Assembly (NCBI GenBank): GCA_016784425.1
Contig: JADHUQ010000021.1
Coordinates: 1 to 18,575 of the forward strand
Reading direction: 5' to 3'
Origin: Candidatus Delongbacteria bacterium
Lineage (GTDB): Bacteria; CAIWAD01; BS150m-G50
DNA length: 18,575 nt
Positions 1 through 7,213 of the stretch are shown here, one piece after another. Numbering within the stretch: position 1 is the stretch's first letter; each line of letters begins with the position of its first letter. Made by a program: the position numbers and the translations under genes. The notes beneath the pieces are model-generated. The model did not search any database. It had not been told where the DNA came from and worked only from the letters and a program-made list of their open reading frames with translations.

Positions 1-828
1 GGCGATCTGGGGATTGGAAAACTGAACTGCCGGGATATCGTTAAATACTTCTACCTGGGTGCGGTCTGAAATTACCTGGTAAAGCGGGGCGGAAACCTGT
101 ACAGGCAGACCGATAGTGTGGCACAAATCAATAAGCTCCAGCATCTCCTCGTGTGACAACTCTTCGGATGCGATGATTATTTCGTCGACCTGGTAATCAC
201 GTGCAATGTCAGCCAGCTCTCTGGTGGTGCCAAGATTGAAGAAGGTGCTGAAAATCCGGGTCCCCACCGGTGCTTCATTATCTATGAAACCAATAAGCTG
301 TTTGCCGATCTCCTTGTCATCCATAATGGTGGTGGCAATTTTTTTTGCCTGCTCCCCGAAACCTACAATGAGTGAGCTGCGCCGCAACAGCCGTTGGCGC
401 GCAAACAGGCGGTAAAACTTCCGATAGATCAGTAACCGCCAGATTGAGAGAAACACCAGGCTGAAGATAAAGGTCAACAGGATAACCAGGCGGCTTTCCA
501 CCTTGCCGGAAGGTTTGAGAAAGTACTGGAGTAACACCATTACCAGAGTTGAGTAGAGCAGCGAACGCAGCAACAGCACCTGTTGACGGGCAACGCTGAG
601 AAAGACCTTGAACTTGTAGAGGTTGTGATACTGGAGAATCCAGATCCAGAGGATAGAGAGCAAAGCAAAGACGGTGATTTCGGGAATTACCTCAAGCGAA
701 GAAAGATCGATAATATCGATCTGGGGACGAAAACGAAGACGCATCGCCAGTGCAAAGGAAAAGTTGACGATGATGTAATCCACCAGCGCCAGAAAATATT
801 TGTAAGCCGGTCGCTTTCTGAGAGTCAT
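1..828 (-). CDS. Polyprenyl-phosphate sugar-1-phosphate transferase, N-terminal part (cut by window edge)
   Basis: The frame is open for 276 codons from the ATG at 828 to the window edge, so the C-terminus lies outside. Hydrophobic segments are visible at about residues 11-30, 50-68, 86-103 and 113-135. A soluble Rossmann-like region follows, with VGFGEQAKKI at 155-164, then DEIIIA at 215-220. This is the layout of the N-terminal half of WcaJ/EpsE/VpsL-type enzymes (membrane helices plus a CoA-binding-like domain). In that family the missing C-terminal domain transfers a hexose-1-phosphate to undecaprenyl phosphate and starts repeat-unit synthesis at the inner membrane. An in-frame TAG three codons upstream makes 828 the first possible ATG. 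No good Shine-Dalgarno sequence precedes it, and a hairpin lies just upstream. It is the last gene of the operon visible here. The family call is firm from topology and motifs; the sugar is unknown because the catalytic domain is not seen. Confidence 0.85.
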   Translation of the reverse strand, partial: MTLRKRPAYKYFLALVDYIIVNFSFALAMRLRFRPQIDIIDLSSLEVIPEITVFALLSILWIWILQYHNLYKFKVFLSVARQQVLLLRSLLYSTLVMVLLQYFLKPSGKVESRLVILLTFIFSLVFLSIWRLLIYRKFYRLFARQRLLRRSSLIVGFGEQAKKIATTIMDDKEIGKQLIGFIDNEAPVGTRIFSTFFNLGTTRELADIARDYQVDEIIIASEELSHEEMLELIDLCHTIGLPVQVSAPLYQVISDRTQVEVFNDIPAVQFSNPQIA

Positions 829-840
829 GATGTACTATTG

Positions 841-859
841 CTTACACGTTCGGTGTAAG
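841..859 (-). promoter_or_regulatory. Perfect 7-bp hairpin in the leader of the sugar transferase gene
   Basis: CTTACAC (841-847) and GTGTAAG (853-859) are exact inverted repeats around a 5-base loop. The hairpin ends 12 bases before the ATG at 828, inside the 62-base gap after the DUF354 gene. No T-run follows on the minus strand, so it does not look like a simple terminator. With the weak ribosome binding site beside it, a role in translation or mRNA stability is possible, but this is inference. Confidence 0.45.
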
Positions 860-890
860 GCGAGTAAATATTTGGGCAAATGCTCATAAG

Positions 891-1928
891 TTATCCCTGC
901 CGAGTCTTTGTATCACAAGGAGGCAAGAGGTCAATCAGGAATTGCGCTACGAACTCTTTGACCTCAAACCCGACCATATCTCGATCCGGACTTATATGTC
1001 GTTTGAGGGGAATCTGTATCACATCGTCACTGTTGGTGATAAAGCTCAGTTTCCCGCGAGTCGACAGTTCGCTATCCAATACACCCTGTGTCCCCCTGAA
1101 AAAGGAATACACCGGGGTGCCCAGAAGCGCCGCCTCTCGATTCATTGTACCGCCACCCGAAATTACAATATCCGCGGTTGAGATCAAATTCAAACCGTCA
1201 ACCGGTCTGGTCAGAACCTGGAACCTGTCCGAGGGCAAAGCGGTGAACATGGAAACCTGCGCCGGGGAACGGGGCATTATCAGGGTGAAAACACCGTCGC
1301 AGTCAAGTCTCTCCAGAATTGTCCGCAAGATTGCTTCAGCTTCCGGATTATGATAATGTGCCGTTGTGGCGGGTGGGCGCAGTACAGCCAGCAGAGCCGA
1401 CTCCGGCACCTGGAGCTGTTTGCGGAAATCGGGATCAGGCAAAAAACCGGCCAGATAGATCTCCTCCTTGAAGCCAGGATATCCATGGTACCGCTGGCTC
1501 TGCTTTAACGCACCGCTTTTCAGTAGTAACTCCGGTACCAGAATATGGGTTGCGAGTCTCTCCTGCAGGGCTGTTGAAACATGCTCATAGTCGAACATTG
1601 CTACTCTGGGAATACCGCGGGACCAGGCGGCCAGGATGGCGGAACGGGAGGAATGTGATACAGCAAGATCGACAGGGTAGTGCCGCAGAAAGCGGCGTAA
1701 CTGCCAGGCCCGCCACAGTGTCCCCATCACTTTACTGAGAGTGGCCTTACCGTAGTGTTTACCGATGACTTCAAACCTCTGTCCGCTGTCCTCCAGCTTC
1801 TCTACGGAAAATGCAAAGTCACGTACCGTGAGTAAAATCTCGTGACCGGCAGCTTGCAGCTCAGCAATCAGCGGTTGAAATATCGGGATGTGGGGCAGAT
1901 TGTCGATATCTATCCAGACGAGCGCCAT
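891..1928 (-). CDS. DUF354 family protein, GT-B-like (glycosyltransferase or sugar-epimerase fold)
   Basis: The product is a 345-residue soluble protein starting MALVWIDIDNLPHIPIF. This opening, the SHSSRSA at 91-97 and the glycine-rich SGGGTMNREAALLGTPVY at 257-274 are the hallmarks I associate with DUF354. That family resembles the GT-B fold of UDP-GlcNAc 2-epimerase and MurG-type transferases; its biochemical role is not settled. The second conserved segment would be a nucleotide-sugar-binding site. An in-frame GTG lies at 1943, but the ATG at 1928 has AGGAGA six bases upstream and begins one base after the stop of the preceding gene, so it was chosen. That spacing implies translational coupling to the alpha/alpha-toroid gene. 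No signal peptide or membrane segment is seen, so it should act in the cytoplasm on sugar nucleotides or lipid-linked intermediates. The family call is fairly secure; the function is inferred. Confidence 0.8.
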   Translation of the reverse strand: MALVWIDIDNLPHIPIFQPLIAELQAAGHEILLTVRDFAFSVEKLEDSGQRFEVIGKHYGKATLSKVMGTLWRAWQLRRFLRHYPVDLAVSHSSRSAILAAWSRGIPRVAMFDYEHVSTALQERLATHILVPELLLKSGALKQSQRYHGYPGFKEEIYLAGFLPDPDFRKQLQVPESALLAVLRPPATTAHYHNPEAEAILRTILERLDCDGVFTLIMPRSPAQVSMFTALPSDRFQVLTRPVDGLNLISTADIVISGGGTMNREAALLGTPVYSFFRGTQGVLDSELSTRGKLSFITNSDDVIQIPLKRHISPDRDMVGFEVKEFVAQFLIDLLPPCDTKTRQG

Positions 1929-1929
1929 T

Positions 1930-3072
1930 CTAGGTCTCCTCACAGCAGGTTACCAGAGCCAGAAACGCCCAGGCTTGTACCCAGCGGGTGTAGGCAATAC
2001 GGTTGGTATGGTGACGCTGCTGTTGATAGTAGAAGTAGCCGCGATTGCTCCAGAAGCGCTGTTGCAGCTGCCCCAGTACCAGGCGGCGCAGGGGCAGGCT
2101 ACGCGAGTCAAGTCGTTGCAACCTGGTCAATGTGATGATTGCATGAGCGAAAGCATGCGCGTCCAGTGGCCAGCGATCTTCATGGTAGTATTTGACTGTA
2201 CCGTCCTCTTCAAAGAAGTTATCGAGATAAAATCGGTAGCCGCGTTCCAGGGCTGACTCAAAGACCGGATCAGGCGTAAGACGAACAGCGCGATCCAGTG
2301 CATCGAGATTGTAACCAGTGTGAAAACTGTCGATCCACCCCTGGCTGGTCGAAACACCGTACGGCCAGGAACCATCGGCCGCCTGGTGGGCCAGCGACCA
2401 GTTGTATCGAGCTGCAGCGGTCGCCAGAAAACCAGAATTCTGACTCAGAGACCCGACTTCCCAGAGCAGCGCCCCCCCCAGCAGATTGGCGTTGTGTACC
2501 CGGGCATTATCCAGGGGGGTGTAACTCGAGCACTCCCCGGCTTCGTCCCTGCTGCTGTTGAGTCCAGCGTTGATGAACTCCGCAGCGGCGGTCGCCAGGG
2601 CGAGTTGGCGTTCATCCGCAGTGGCGTGATACGCCTCCAGCAAAGCAAAACCGATGAAAGCAGTGTTGACAACAGTCGGGGTACCGGCAGGGCAATAGAA
2701 GGTTCGATTAGGCCAGTCGAAAGGATATCCCCAGCCAGCACCGCCAAACTCACGGTTGGCGTTGTTAAAGAGCCAGTCATAAAAGTAGTTAATGCGTGCT
2801 AGATCCGATGCTTCATGAGTGCGCTGATAGCGAAGTGCATGCGCTGACAGGAACAGACCGATCGCTTTGGCGTTGTGTCGTTTGGTTACACTCAGCAGCG
2901 GTCGCAGATTCAACGGCAGCCGCTTCAGTAGCTGCAGCCAGGCAATTCCGGGAAAATGCATACCCAGTGTCAGGCTTTTTAGAAGCGGTGAGTTGAGAGC
3001 GTCAAATGGGTCCCAACCCCGCCAATCCTGTTGGACGAGCCACTCCTCGAGATTGGTAAGCACTGTAGTCAC
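1930..3072 (-). CDS. Alpha/alpha-toroid polysaccharide biosynthesis protein, possibly VpsJ-like
   Basis: The product is 380 residues, with no signal peptide and no clear membrane helix. Repeated amphipathic helices alternate with aromatic, glycine-rich loops: WGYPFDW at 114-120, VHNANLLGG at 192-200, DGSWPYG at 233-239, WIDSFHTGYNL at 246-256 and DAHAFAHAI at 304-312. This pattern is typical of (alpha/alpha)6 toroids such as terpenoid-cyclase-like, glucuronyl C5-epimerase C-terminal and six-hairpin glycosidase domains. The closest named relative I can suggest is VpsJ of the Vibrio polysaccharide locus, from memory and without alignment. The start is a GTG at 3072; the ribosome binding site is weak (GGGA eight bases away) and a second in-frame GTG lies at 3063. 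It follows the oxidoreductase fusion by 46 bases and runs directly into the DUF354 gene. A polysaccharide-modifying or sugar-binding role is inferred; the reaction is unknown. Confidence 0.65.
   Translation of the reverse strand: MTTVLTNLEEWLVQQDWRGWDPFDALNSPLLKSLTLGMHFPGIAWLQLLKRLPLNLRPLLSVTKRHNAKAIGLFLSAHALRYQRTHEASDLARINYFYDWLFNNANREFGGAGWGYPFDWPNRTFYCPAGTPTVVNTAFIGFALLEAYHATADERQLALATAAAEFINAGLNSSRDEAGECSSYTPLDNARVHNANLLGGALLWEVGSLSQNSGFLATAAARYNWSLAHQAADGSWPYGVSTSQGWIDSFHTGYNLDALDRAVRLTPDPVFESALERGYRFYLDNFFEEDGTVKYYHEDRWPLDAHAFAHAIITLTRLQRLDSRSLPLRRLVLGQLQQRFWSNRGYFYYQQQRHHTNRIAYTRWVQAWAFLALVTCCEET
1935..1940 (-). promoter_or_regulatory. Ribosome binding site that fixes the DUF354 start
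   Basis: AGGAGA reads on the minus strand six bases before the ATG at 1928. It lies within the last codons of the upstream gene, whose TAG stop is at 1930-1932. A GTG at 1943 would place this element inside the coding sequence instead, which argues against that alternative start. Confidence 0.7.
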
Positions 3073-3118
3073 GCATGTTCCCGTCGGTCAATTTCTCACT
3101 GTTGTGATACCCTTGACA

Positions 3119-5212
3119 TCACAGCTGCTCCGCCAGGGCGCTGGTGGCTGCGGTTACCTGGTAGATATCCTCGAAAGCGATGGGAGCCGGTGTCCCTTCA
3201 CGCACGGCCTGCAGGAAAGCCTCGACCTCCCGGGCATGGCCCTTGTCCTGGGTGCGCAGTGAGATCTTCTTTTTAGAGCTATCGTAAACAAAAAGGTGTT
3301 TGAAGTCATCCAGTACCCAGGTCTGCCCTGCGCAATGCACTTCTAACAGCTCTTTTGGGAGCGCCTTAGCGCCGTTGGCAAAATAGCTGATGCTGGCTAT
3401 GCTCCCATCTGCAAACGCGTGGGTGGACACCAGGGTATCGTTAAGACCAGTCGCTGTCTTCATGATACGACCCGTGGTCTGTTCAAGCGCGCCACCAGCC
3501 AGGAAGAGCGCCAGATCGATAAAGTGGCAAACCTCGCCTATGATGCGACCGCCTCCGGTAACGCTATCCTGAATCCAGTTGTCGGCGGGAATGGCGCCAG
3601 CGTTGATCCGGTAGTTTATTGCCACCGGAATTCCCTCCGGAAGTGCCGCTTTGATTTTTTCTACCAGTGGAGCAAAGCGACGATTAAAGCCTACCATCAA
3701 CCGCACCTCACTCTGATGATAAGCCTCCGCAATCTGCTCAAGCTCCAGGGCGGTCAGGCAAAGTGGTTTCTCTACGAAGATATTTTTACCGCTCTGCAAT
3801 GCCGCCAGCACCTGCTCGGCATGGAGGTTGTGCCGGGTGGCGATAAAAACGGTGTTAATGCTTTCATCAGTAATGATTTCTGCAGCGTTACCGGTGGCGT
3901 AAGCAAAGCTGTACTTGTCAGCCACATTACGGGCATTGTTCCCGCTGGCGGTGGCCACGGCAATCATTTCCGCCAGCTTACAAGCGTTAGGTAACAGAAA
4001 TTTCTGCGCAAAGGTGCCGGCCCCGATAAAGCCAACACGCGGCTGATCACCAGTTCCCAGCGGGCTCCGCAGTTGAATCCTTGTCAGCAGTGGTGCCTCG
4101 GTGTCATAACGAATGAGAATGCCGACATACGGCTCACTTTTAGTAACGATCATATCGAAGGCGCTTATCGCATCCTGCAGTTCAAAGGTATGCGTGGTCA
4201 GCAGGTCCAGATCAAGCTTGTCGCGCATTTCCAGAAATGCCTGCATGTTGCGATTCTCCGTCCAGCGGCAATAGCCAATCGGGTAATCGATCCCTTTTTC
4301 CTCGTAGTCAGAGTCATAACGACCCGGTCCATAGGAGCAGGACATTCTCAGATCGAGCTCTTTCTCATAGTAGTGCTTACGGGAAAAACCGGTCGGAACC
4401 GCGCCCACGATTACGACCTTCCCTTTTTTGCGACAAAGACTCCCGGCCAGTTCCACCGGGTCCAGGCTGCTGGTGGCGGCGGTGATTATCACCGCATCAA
4501 CACCGAAACCTTTGCTCAGCTGCTGCGCCGTCTCCTCGAGTCCTGTAAACGCCCGTTCGCAGGCGAAATCAGCACCAGACTTTTTTGCCAACTCCACGGC
4601 AGCAGCGCTGACATCCACCCCCATCACCTTGATGTTCGACGCTTTGAGTAGCTGCACCGTGAGCTGGCCGATGAGCCCCAGCCCTATCACCACACAGTTT
4701 TCCCCGGTCTGTAGACTTGCCTGACGCACTCCCTGCAGAGCGATAGCCGCCACCGTGGTATACGCCGCCTGCTCCAGGCTGGTGCCATCCGGTACCGGTG
4801 CGCAGAGGTTACGTGGCACACTGACGATCTCAGCGTGAACAGCGCTCGCACCGCCGCAGGCAACCATATCACCGATCCGAATATCGGGTACACCGGCTCC
4901 AACTTCGATTACCTCACCGGCACAGCTGTAACCCAGTGGAGATGGTGCGTCAAGTTTGTTCATGACTTTGTGATAGGTGGCAGCCAAACCCTCTGATTTC
5001 ACCGATCCCAGCACCTGTTTTACCTGTTCCGGTTTCTCGCGAGCCTTTCCCAACAGGCTCTTGCGGGCGGTGATCACCTTGCTGCCCTCCGTACCTGCAC
5101 TGATCAGGGAGAAGTGATTGCGCACCAGTACCATGCCCCGGCCTACAGCCGGCGCGGGTACTTCCAGCAGGGTCATTTTGCCATCTTTAAGATTCTGGGT
5201 AATCTGCTTCAC
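3119..5212 (-). CDS. Bi-domain oxidoreductase: zinc-less MDR (alcohol-dehydrogenase-like) fused to Gfo/Idh/MocA
   Basis: The product is 697 residues in two halves. Residues 1 to about 370 form a medium-chain dehydrogenase/reductase with dinucleotide motif GLGLIG at 177-182. Residues about 390-697 form a Gfo/Idh/MocA oxidoreductase with GFIGAG at 394-399, EKP at 481-483 and GGGRIIGEVCH at 553-563. The catalytic zinc ligands of classical alcohol dehydrogenases appear replaced: the usual Cys region reads ISAGTE (37-42) and the usual Gly-His-Glu reads GYS (94-96). The four-Cys structural zinc loop is absent. Two NAD(P) sites suggest a coupled oxidation and reduction of a sugar nucleotide, for example on a uronate; this is inference. 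A GTG at 5218 is also in frame, but the GTG at 5212 has GGAAGG five bases upstream and gives the expected opening MKQ. It overlaps the upstream glycosyltransferase gene by 26 bases. A paralogue lies at 12274-14448. Confidence 0.88.
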   Translation of the reverse strand: MKQITQNLKDGKMTLLEVPAPAVGRGMVLVRNHFSLISAGTEGSKVITARKSLLGKAREKPEQVKQVLGSVKSEGLAATYHKVMNKLDAPSPLGYSCAGEVIEVGAGVPDIRIGDMVACGGASAVHAEIVSVPRNLCAPVPDGTSLEQAAYTTVAAIALQGVRQASLQTGENCVVIGLGLIGQLTVQLLKASNIKVMGVDVSAAAVELAKKSGADFACERAFTGLEETAQQLSKGFGVDAVIITAATSSLDPVELAGSLCRKKGKVVIVGAVPTGFSRKHYYEKELDLRMSCSYGPGRYDSDYEEKGIDYPIGYCRWTENRNMQAFLEMRDKLDLDLLTTHTFELQDAISAFDMIVTKSEPYVGILIRYDTEAPLLTRIQLRSPLGTGDQPRVGFIGAGTFAQKFLLPNACKLAEMIAVATASGNNARNVADKYSFAYATGNAAEIITDESINTVFIATRHNLHAEQVLAALQSGKNIFVEKPLCLTALELEQIAEAYHQSEVRLMVGFNRRFAPLVEKIKAALPEGIPVAINYRINAGAIPADNWIQDSVTGGGRIIGEVCHFIDLALFLAGGALEQTTGRIMKTATGLNDTLVSTHAFADGSIASISYFANGAKALPKELLEVHCAGQTWVLDDFKHLFVYDSSKKKISLRTQDKGHAREVEAFLQAVREGTPAPIAFEDIYQVTAATSALAEQL

Positions 5213-6386
5213 ATCCACCTTCCAGGTTTGTCACATGTAACACAGCCTCGATAAAACCGGCAGCCATTTTTTCAACGCTGCAATACTCATCAGCTCTGGC
5301 GGCCGCCCGCAATGACATCTCTTTCCGTCTGCTCTCGTCAGCTAGTAACTTACAGATAACAGCTGCCAGCGCATCAACATTACCAAACTCATAAGTCAGT
5401 CCGGTATCACCCTGGAGCAGGATTTCGATTTCAGGTCCCTGTACATTGCGCTCATTACCAGTTATCAGCGGGACGCCATAAGCGTGCGCATGCGTGGCCA
5501 GATGTCCAATTTGCCCGGGTGCTATCACAAGATCAGCTGTCAGAAACCAGGGTGCCACCTCTTTCTCCACGCTGATCCTACCGGTAAAACTTACCGAATC
5601 AGTAATGGCCAGTTCATCCGCCAGCGTTTTGAGCGGGGTCATTTCCGGTCCTTCACCGATAATTGCTACTCGCAGTTGCGGATAATCAGGCAGGAGTTTC
5701 GGTACTGCCTTAAGAAGCAGATCCAGACGCTTGCGCTGCGAAAGACGCCCTACACTCAGCAGCAGCGGTCCCTGTTCCAGGCGATGATCCGCTCTGAACT
5801 CCGACAACCTCACCGTATCCCAACTCTTGATGGCAGCCTTGATCGGTTCGATATCAATCAGGTTTCGTGCCACAAACAGCTTTCCCGGCTCTATCCCCAT
5901 TTTACGGTAGCGCTCACGGTTCTGCTCAGCATAAAAAATCAGCGCGTCGGCTCTGCGGGCCAGTCGTCGGCGCACATAATCCAGGACAGGTGTCGGGTGT
6001 AACGATTCACCGATACCCCATAAAACGAAGCGTTGGCCTCGTTTCCTCTGCAGGCGTCGCACTTTCCAGAGGGAGAGTATCTTCGTCTCAAACTGATGGA
6101 TGACGACATCGTACCGGGTCTGCTGCAACTCCTGCAGCGCAGCCTGGTGCCACAGCAGGGTTTTGCCGACAATCTTACGCATAATCGACGGTTCTACAAC
6201 TGTATCAAAGCCTATTTCCGGATTAACACATCCCTCCGGGACGCCGTTTGGTCCGGTAAAGAAGCCTTTACCGTAAGCGACAGTTAACTCTATGGCGGGA
6301 TGACATGCGATTTCGGTCCACACCGGCACATGGTAATAGGGAAGAGAGTGTTCAATTACCAGAACTTTGACTCTTTGTGACCGCAT
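5187..6386 (-). CDS. GT4-like glycosyltransferase without a clear EX7E motif
   Basis: The product is a 399-residue GT-B protein. The N-terminal acceptor domain starts MRSQRVKVLVIEHSLPYYHV. The C-terminal donor domain begins near SVGRLSQRKRLDLLL (211-225), followed by IIGEGPE (242-248), a classic GT4 segment. Where GT4 enzymes usually carry EX7E, this protein has APGQIGHLATHAHAYGVPLIT (289-309), with a PG, a GH and an HAxxYG pattern, so it belongs to a divergent branch. The frame extends upstream to 6614, but that stretch lies inside the acyltransferase gene and its predicted residues are low-complexity. The ATG at 6386 has AAAGG six bases upstream. It follows the acyltransferase by 52 bases and overlaps the next gene by 26. 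It probably adds one sugar to the lipid-linked repeat unit at the cytoplasmic membrane face; donor and acceptor are unknown. Confidence 0.85.
   Translation of the reverse strand: MRSQRVKVLVIEHSLPYYHVPVWTEIACHPAIELTVAYGKGFFTGPNGVPEGCVNPEIGFDTVVEPSIMRKIVGKTLLWHQAALQELQQTRYDVVIHQFETKILSLWKVRRLQRKRGQRFVLWGIGESLHPTPVLDYVRRRLARRADALIFYAEQNRERYRKMGIEPGKLFVARNLIDIEPIKAAIKSWDTVRLSEFRADHRLEQGPLLLSVGRLSQRKRLDLLLKAVPKLLPDYPQLRVAIIGEGPEMTPLKTLADELAITDSVSFTGRISVEKEVAPWFLTADLVIAPGQIGHLATHAHAYGVPLITGNERNVQGPEIEILLQGDTGLTYEFGNVDALAAVICKLLADESRRKEMSLRAAARADEYCSVEKMAAGFIEAVLHVTNLEGGCEADYPES
5218..5223 (-). promoter_or_regulatory. Ribosome binding site deciding between two GTG starts
   Basis: GGAAGG on the minus strand lies five bases before the GTG at 5212. 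Its last base is the first base of the other candidate GTG at 5218, which would leave that codon no spacing at all. It sits inside the 3' end of the upstream glycosyltransferase gene, consistent with coupled translation. Confidence 0.6.
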
Positions 6387-6396
6387 TCCAGACCTT

Positions 6397-6406
6397 TGTG
6401 ATACAG
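6397..6406 (+). repeat. Intergenic copy of the recurrent decamer TGTGATACAG
   Basis: This is one of four exact copies of TGTGATACAG in the window; the others are at 1654-1663 on the plus strand, and at 1014-1023 and 15035-15044 on the minus strand. This copy lies in the 52-base gap between the acyltransferase and glycosyltransferase genes and touches the glycosyltransferase ribosome binding site. Nine copies of the core octamer TGTGATAC were found on the two strands together. Confidence 0.5.
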
Positions 6407-6438
6407 TAAACCTGAAAATGGGACGTCGGAGAGCGCTG

Positions 6439-7011
6439 TCAGTCTTGCTGCAGGCCACACTCGCGCCATGCCGCCTCAACAGAGGTGGCGACGTACCTGG
6501 AACCGATGAGCTGCAGGTGCTGTTGCAGCTGCTCGTTGGTGAAACGGGGACGACGGGGAAGGCAAGGGATTCCAACGCAGACAGTATACGGTGGGATGTT
6601 GCGCGAGACGACACTGTGAGCGCCTATGACAGAACCTTCACCGATCACTACCCCTTTCAATACTATGACATTTGCCCCCACCCAGACATCATCTTCGAAT
6701 GCAACGGAGTCGATCTTTCGATTATTACGATTCTCAAACATCGTGATCCCAACACTGTCAAAAAGATGGTTGTCGCATTCGATGACCAGGTTCGGGCCGA
6801 TCATGATGTTATTACCGAAGGTCAAATTACGCGCGGAGATGTGGAAGCCGGCGTTGATGAAAACATTATTGCCAAAGGTGATCTCGCCTGGTCGCCCGAA
6901 GAGACCGTTGCGCCCAAGCCAGACATTGTGCCCGCACTTTTTGAATTTCAGAAAAGCCAGGGGATAGCGGAGACGTGATTTGAGGCTTTTCAGACGCTCT
7001 TTGAGTTTCAT
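6439..7011 (-). CDS. Left-handed beta-helix (hexapeptide) acyltransferase, probably O-acetyltransferase
   Basis: The product is 190 residues. Hexapeptide repeats of the [LIV]-G-x4 type run through ITFGNNVFINAGF (44-56), LTFGNNIMIGPNLVI (63-77), VAFEDDVWVGANVIVLKG (103-120) and VVIGEGSVIGAHSVV (121-135). The loop CDNHLFD at 79-85 carries the likely catalytic histidine (82) of maltose/galactoside acetyltransferase-type enzymes. The end GIPCLPRRPR (147-156) matches the usual GxPAK-like exit of the helix, with CL in place of AK. It would transfer acetyl from acetyl-CoA to a hydroxyl of the polysaccharide repeat unit or a sugar nucleotide in the cytoplasm, as a trimer. The ATG at 7011 has AAGGA nine bases upstream. 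A candidate promoter lies about 110 bases upstream, so this gene could open a separate transcription unit. A serine-acetyltransferase role is unlikely given the location. Confidence 0.88.
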   Translation of the reverse strand: MKLKERLKSLKSRLRYPLAFLKFKKCGHNVWLGRNGLFGRPGEITFGNNVFINAGFHISARNLTFGNNIMIGPNLVIECDNHLFDSVGITMFENRNNRKIDSVAFEDDVWVGANVIVLKGVVIGEGSVIGAHSVVSRNIPPYTVCVGIPCLPRRPRFTNEQLQQHLQLIGSRYVATSVEAAWRECGLQQD

Positions 7012-7113
7012 TGTGTCTATCCTTACAAGAATGGAACAGCTCCCTGATGGTTATCACGAGTCGTTTGCAGTATTGATAATATCGATTAACCATGGTTTGT
7101 AGTTCGTTGTGAT

Positions 7114-7132
7114 TTTGTACACCTTTTACAAA
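7114..7132. repeat. Inverted repeat over the candidate -10 element
   Basis: TTTGTA (7114-7119) and TACAAA (7127-7132) are exact inverted repeats separated by seven bases. They straddle the proposed -10 of the minus-strand promoter, a typical position for a repressor operator. No regulator is encoded nearby, so its role is open. Confidence 0.35.
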
Positions 7133-7150
7133 GGGATTTTACCGCGTCAA
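7123..7150 (-). promoter_or_regulatory. Candidate internal sigma-70-type promoter for the acyltransferase and downstream genes
   Basis: On the minus strand a -35-like TTGACG (7145-7150, five of six matches) is followed after 16 bases by TAAAAG (7123-7128, four of six matches). It lies in the only long gap between genes of the cluster (202 bases) and would give a leader of roughly 110 bases before the acyltransferase ATG. The match is fair, not strong, and was found by eye. It is supported mainly by position. Confidence 0.4.
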
Positions 7151-7162
7151 TGTGCCGTGACG
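7145..7162. repeat. Inverted repeat over the candidate -35 element
   Basis: CGTCA (7145-7149) and TGACG (7158-7162) are exact inverted repeats eight bases apart, covering the proposed -35 box. Five-base arms are short enough to arise by chance. It is listed because a second inverted repeat covers the -10. Confidence 0.3.
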
Positions 7163-7213
7163 CTTCCTTTTTCAGTGGAAAAATGGGCATTTAAGACCAT
7201 CTTTCAGCTGTTT

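Noticed and set aside
880..1353. 157-codon plus-strand open frame
   Set aside because: It lies opposite the DUF354 gene, which has a good ribosome binding site and conserved motifs.
4073..4651. 192-codon plus-strand open frame
   Set aside because: It is a mirror of the MDR domain of the oxidoreductase fusion, with no family features of its own.
6387..6614. 76-residue N-terminal extension of the third glycosyltransferase
   Set aside because: It overlaps the acyltransferase 3' end in another frame and is Ser/Pro/Arg-rich; the ATG at 6386 has a good ribosome binding site and gives the normal domain start.
6367..6978. 203-codon plus-strand open frame
   Set aside because: It is antisense to the hexapeptide acyltransferase, whose repeats are unmistakable on the minus strand.
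7168..7183. TTTTTC/GAAAAA hairpin after the amidotransferase gene as a terminator
   Set aside because: The stem is almost all A-T with no following T-run on the minus strand, so it does not resemble an intrinsic terminator.
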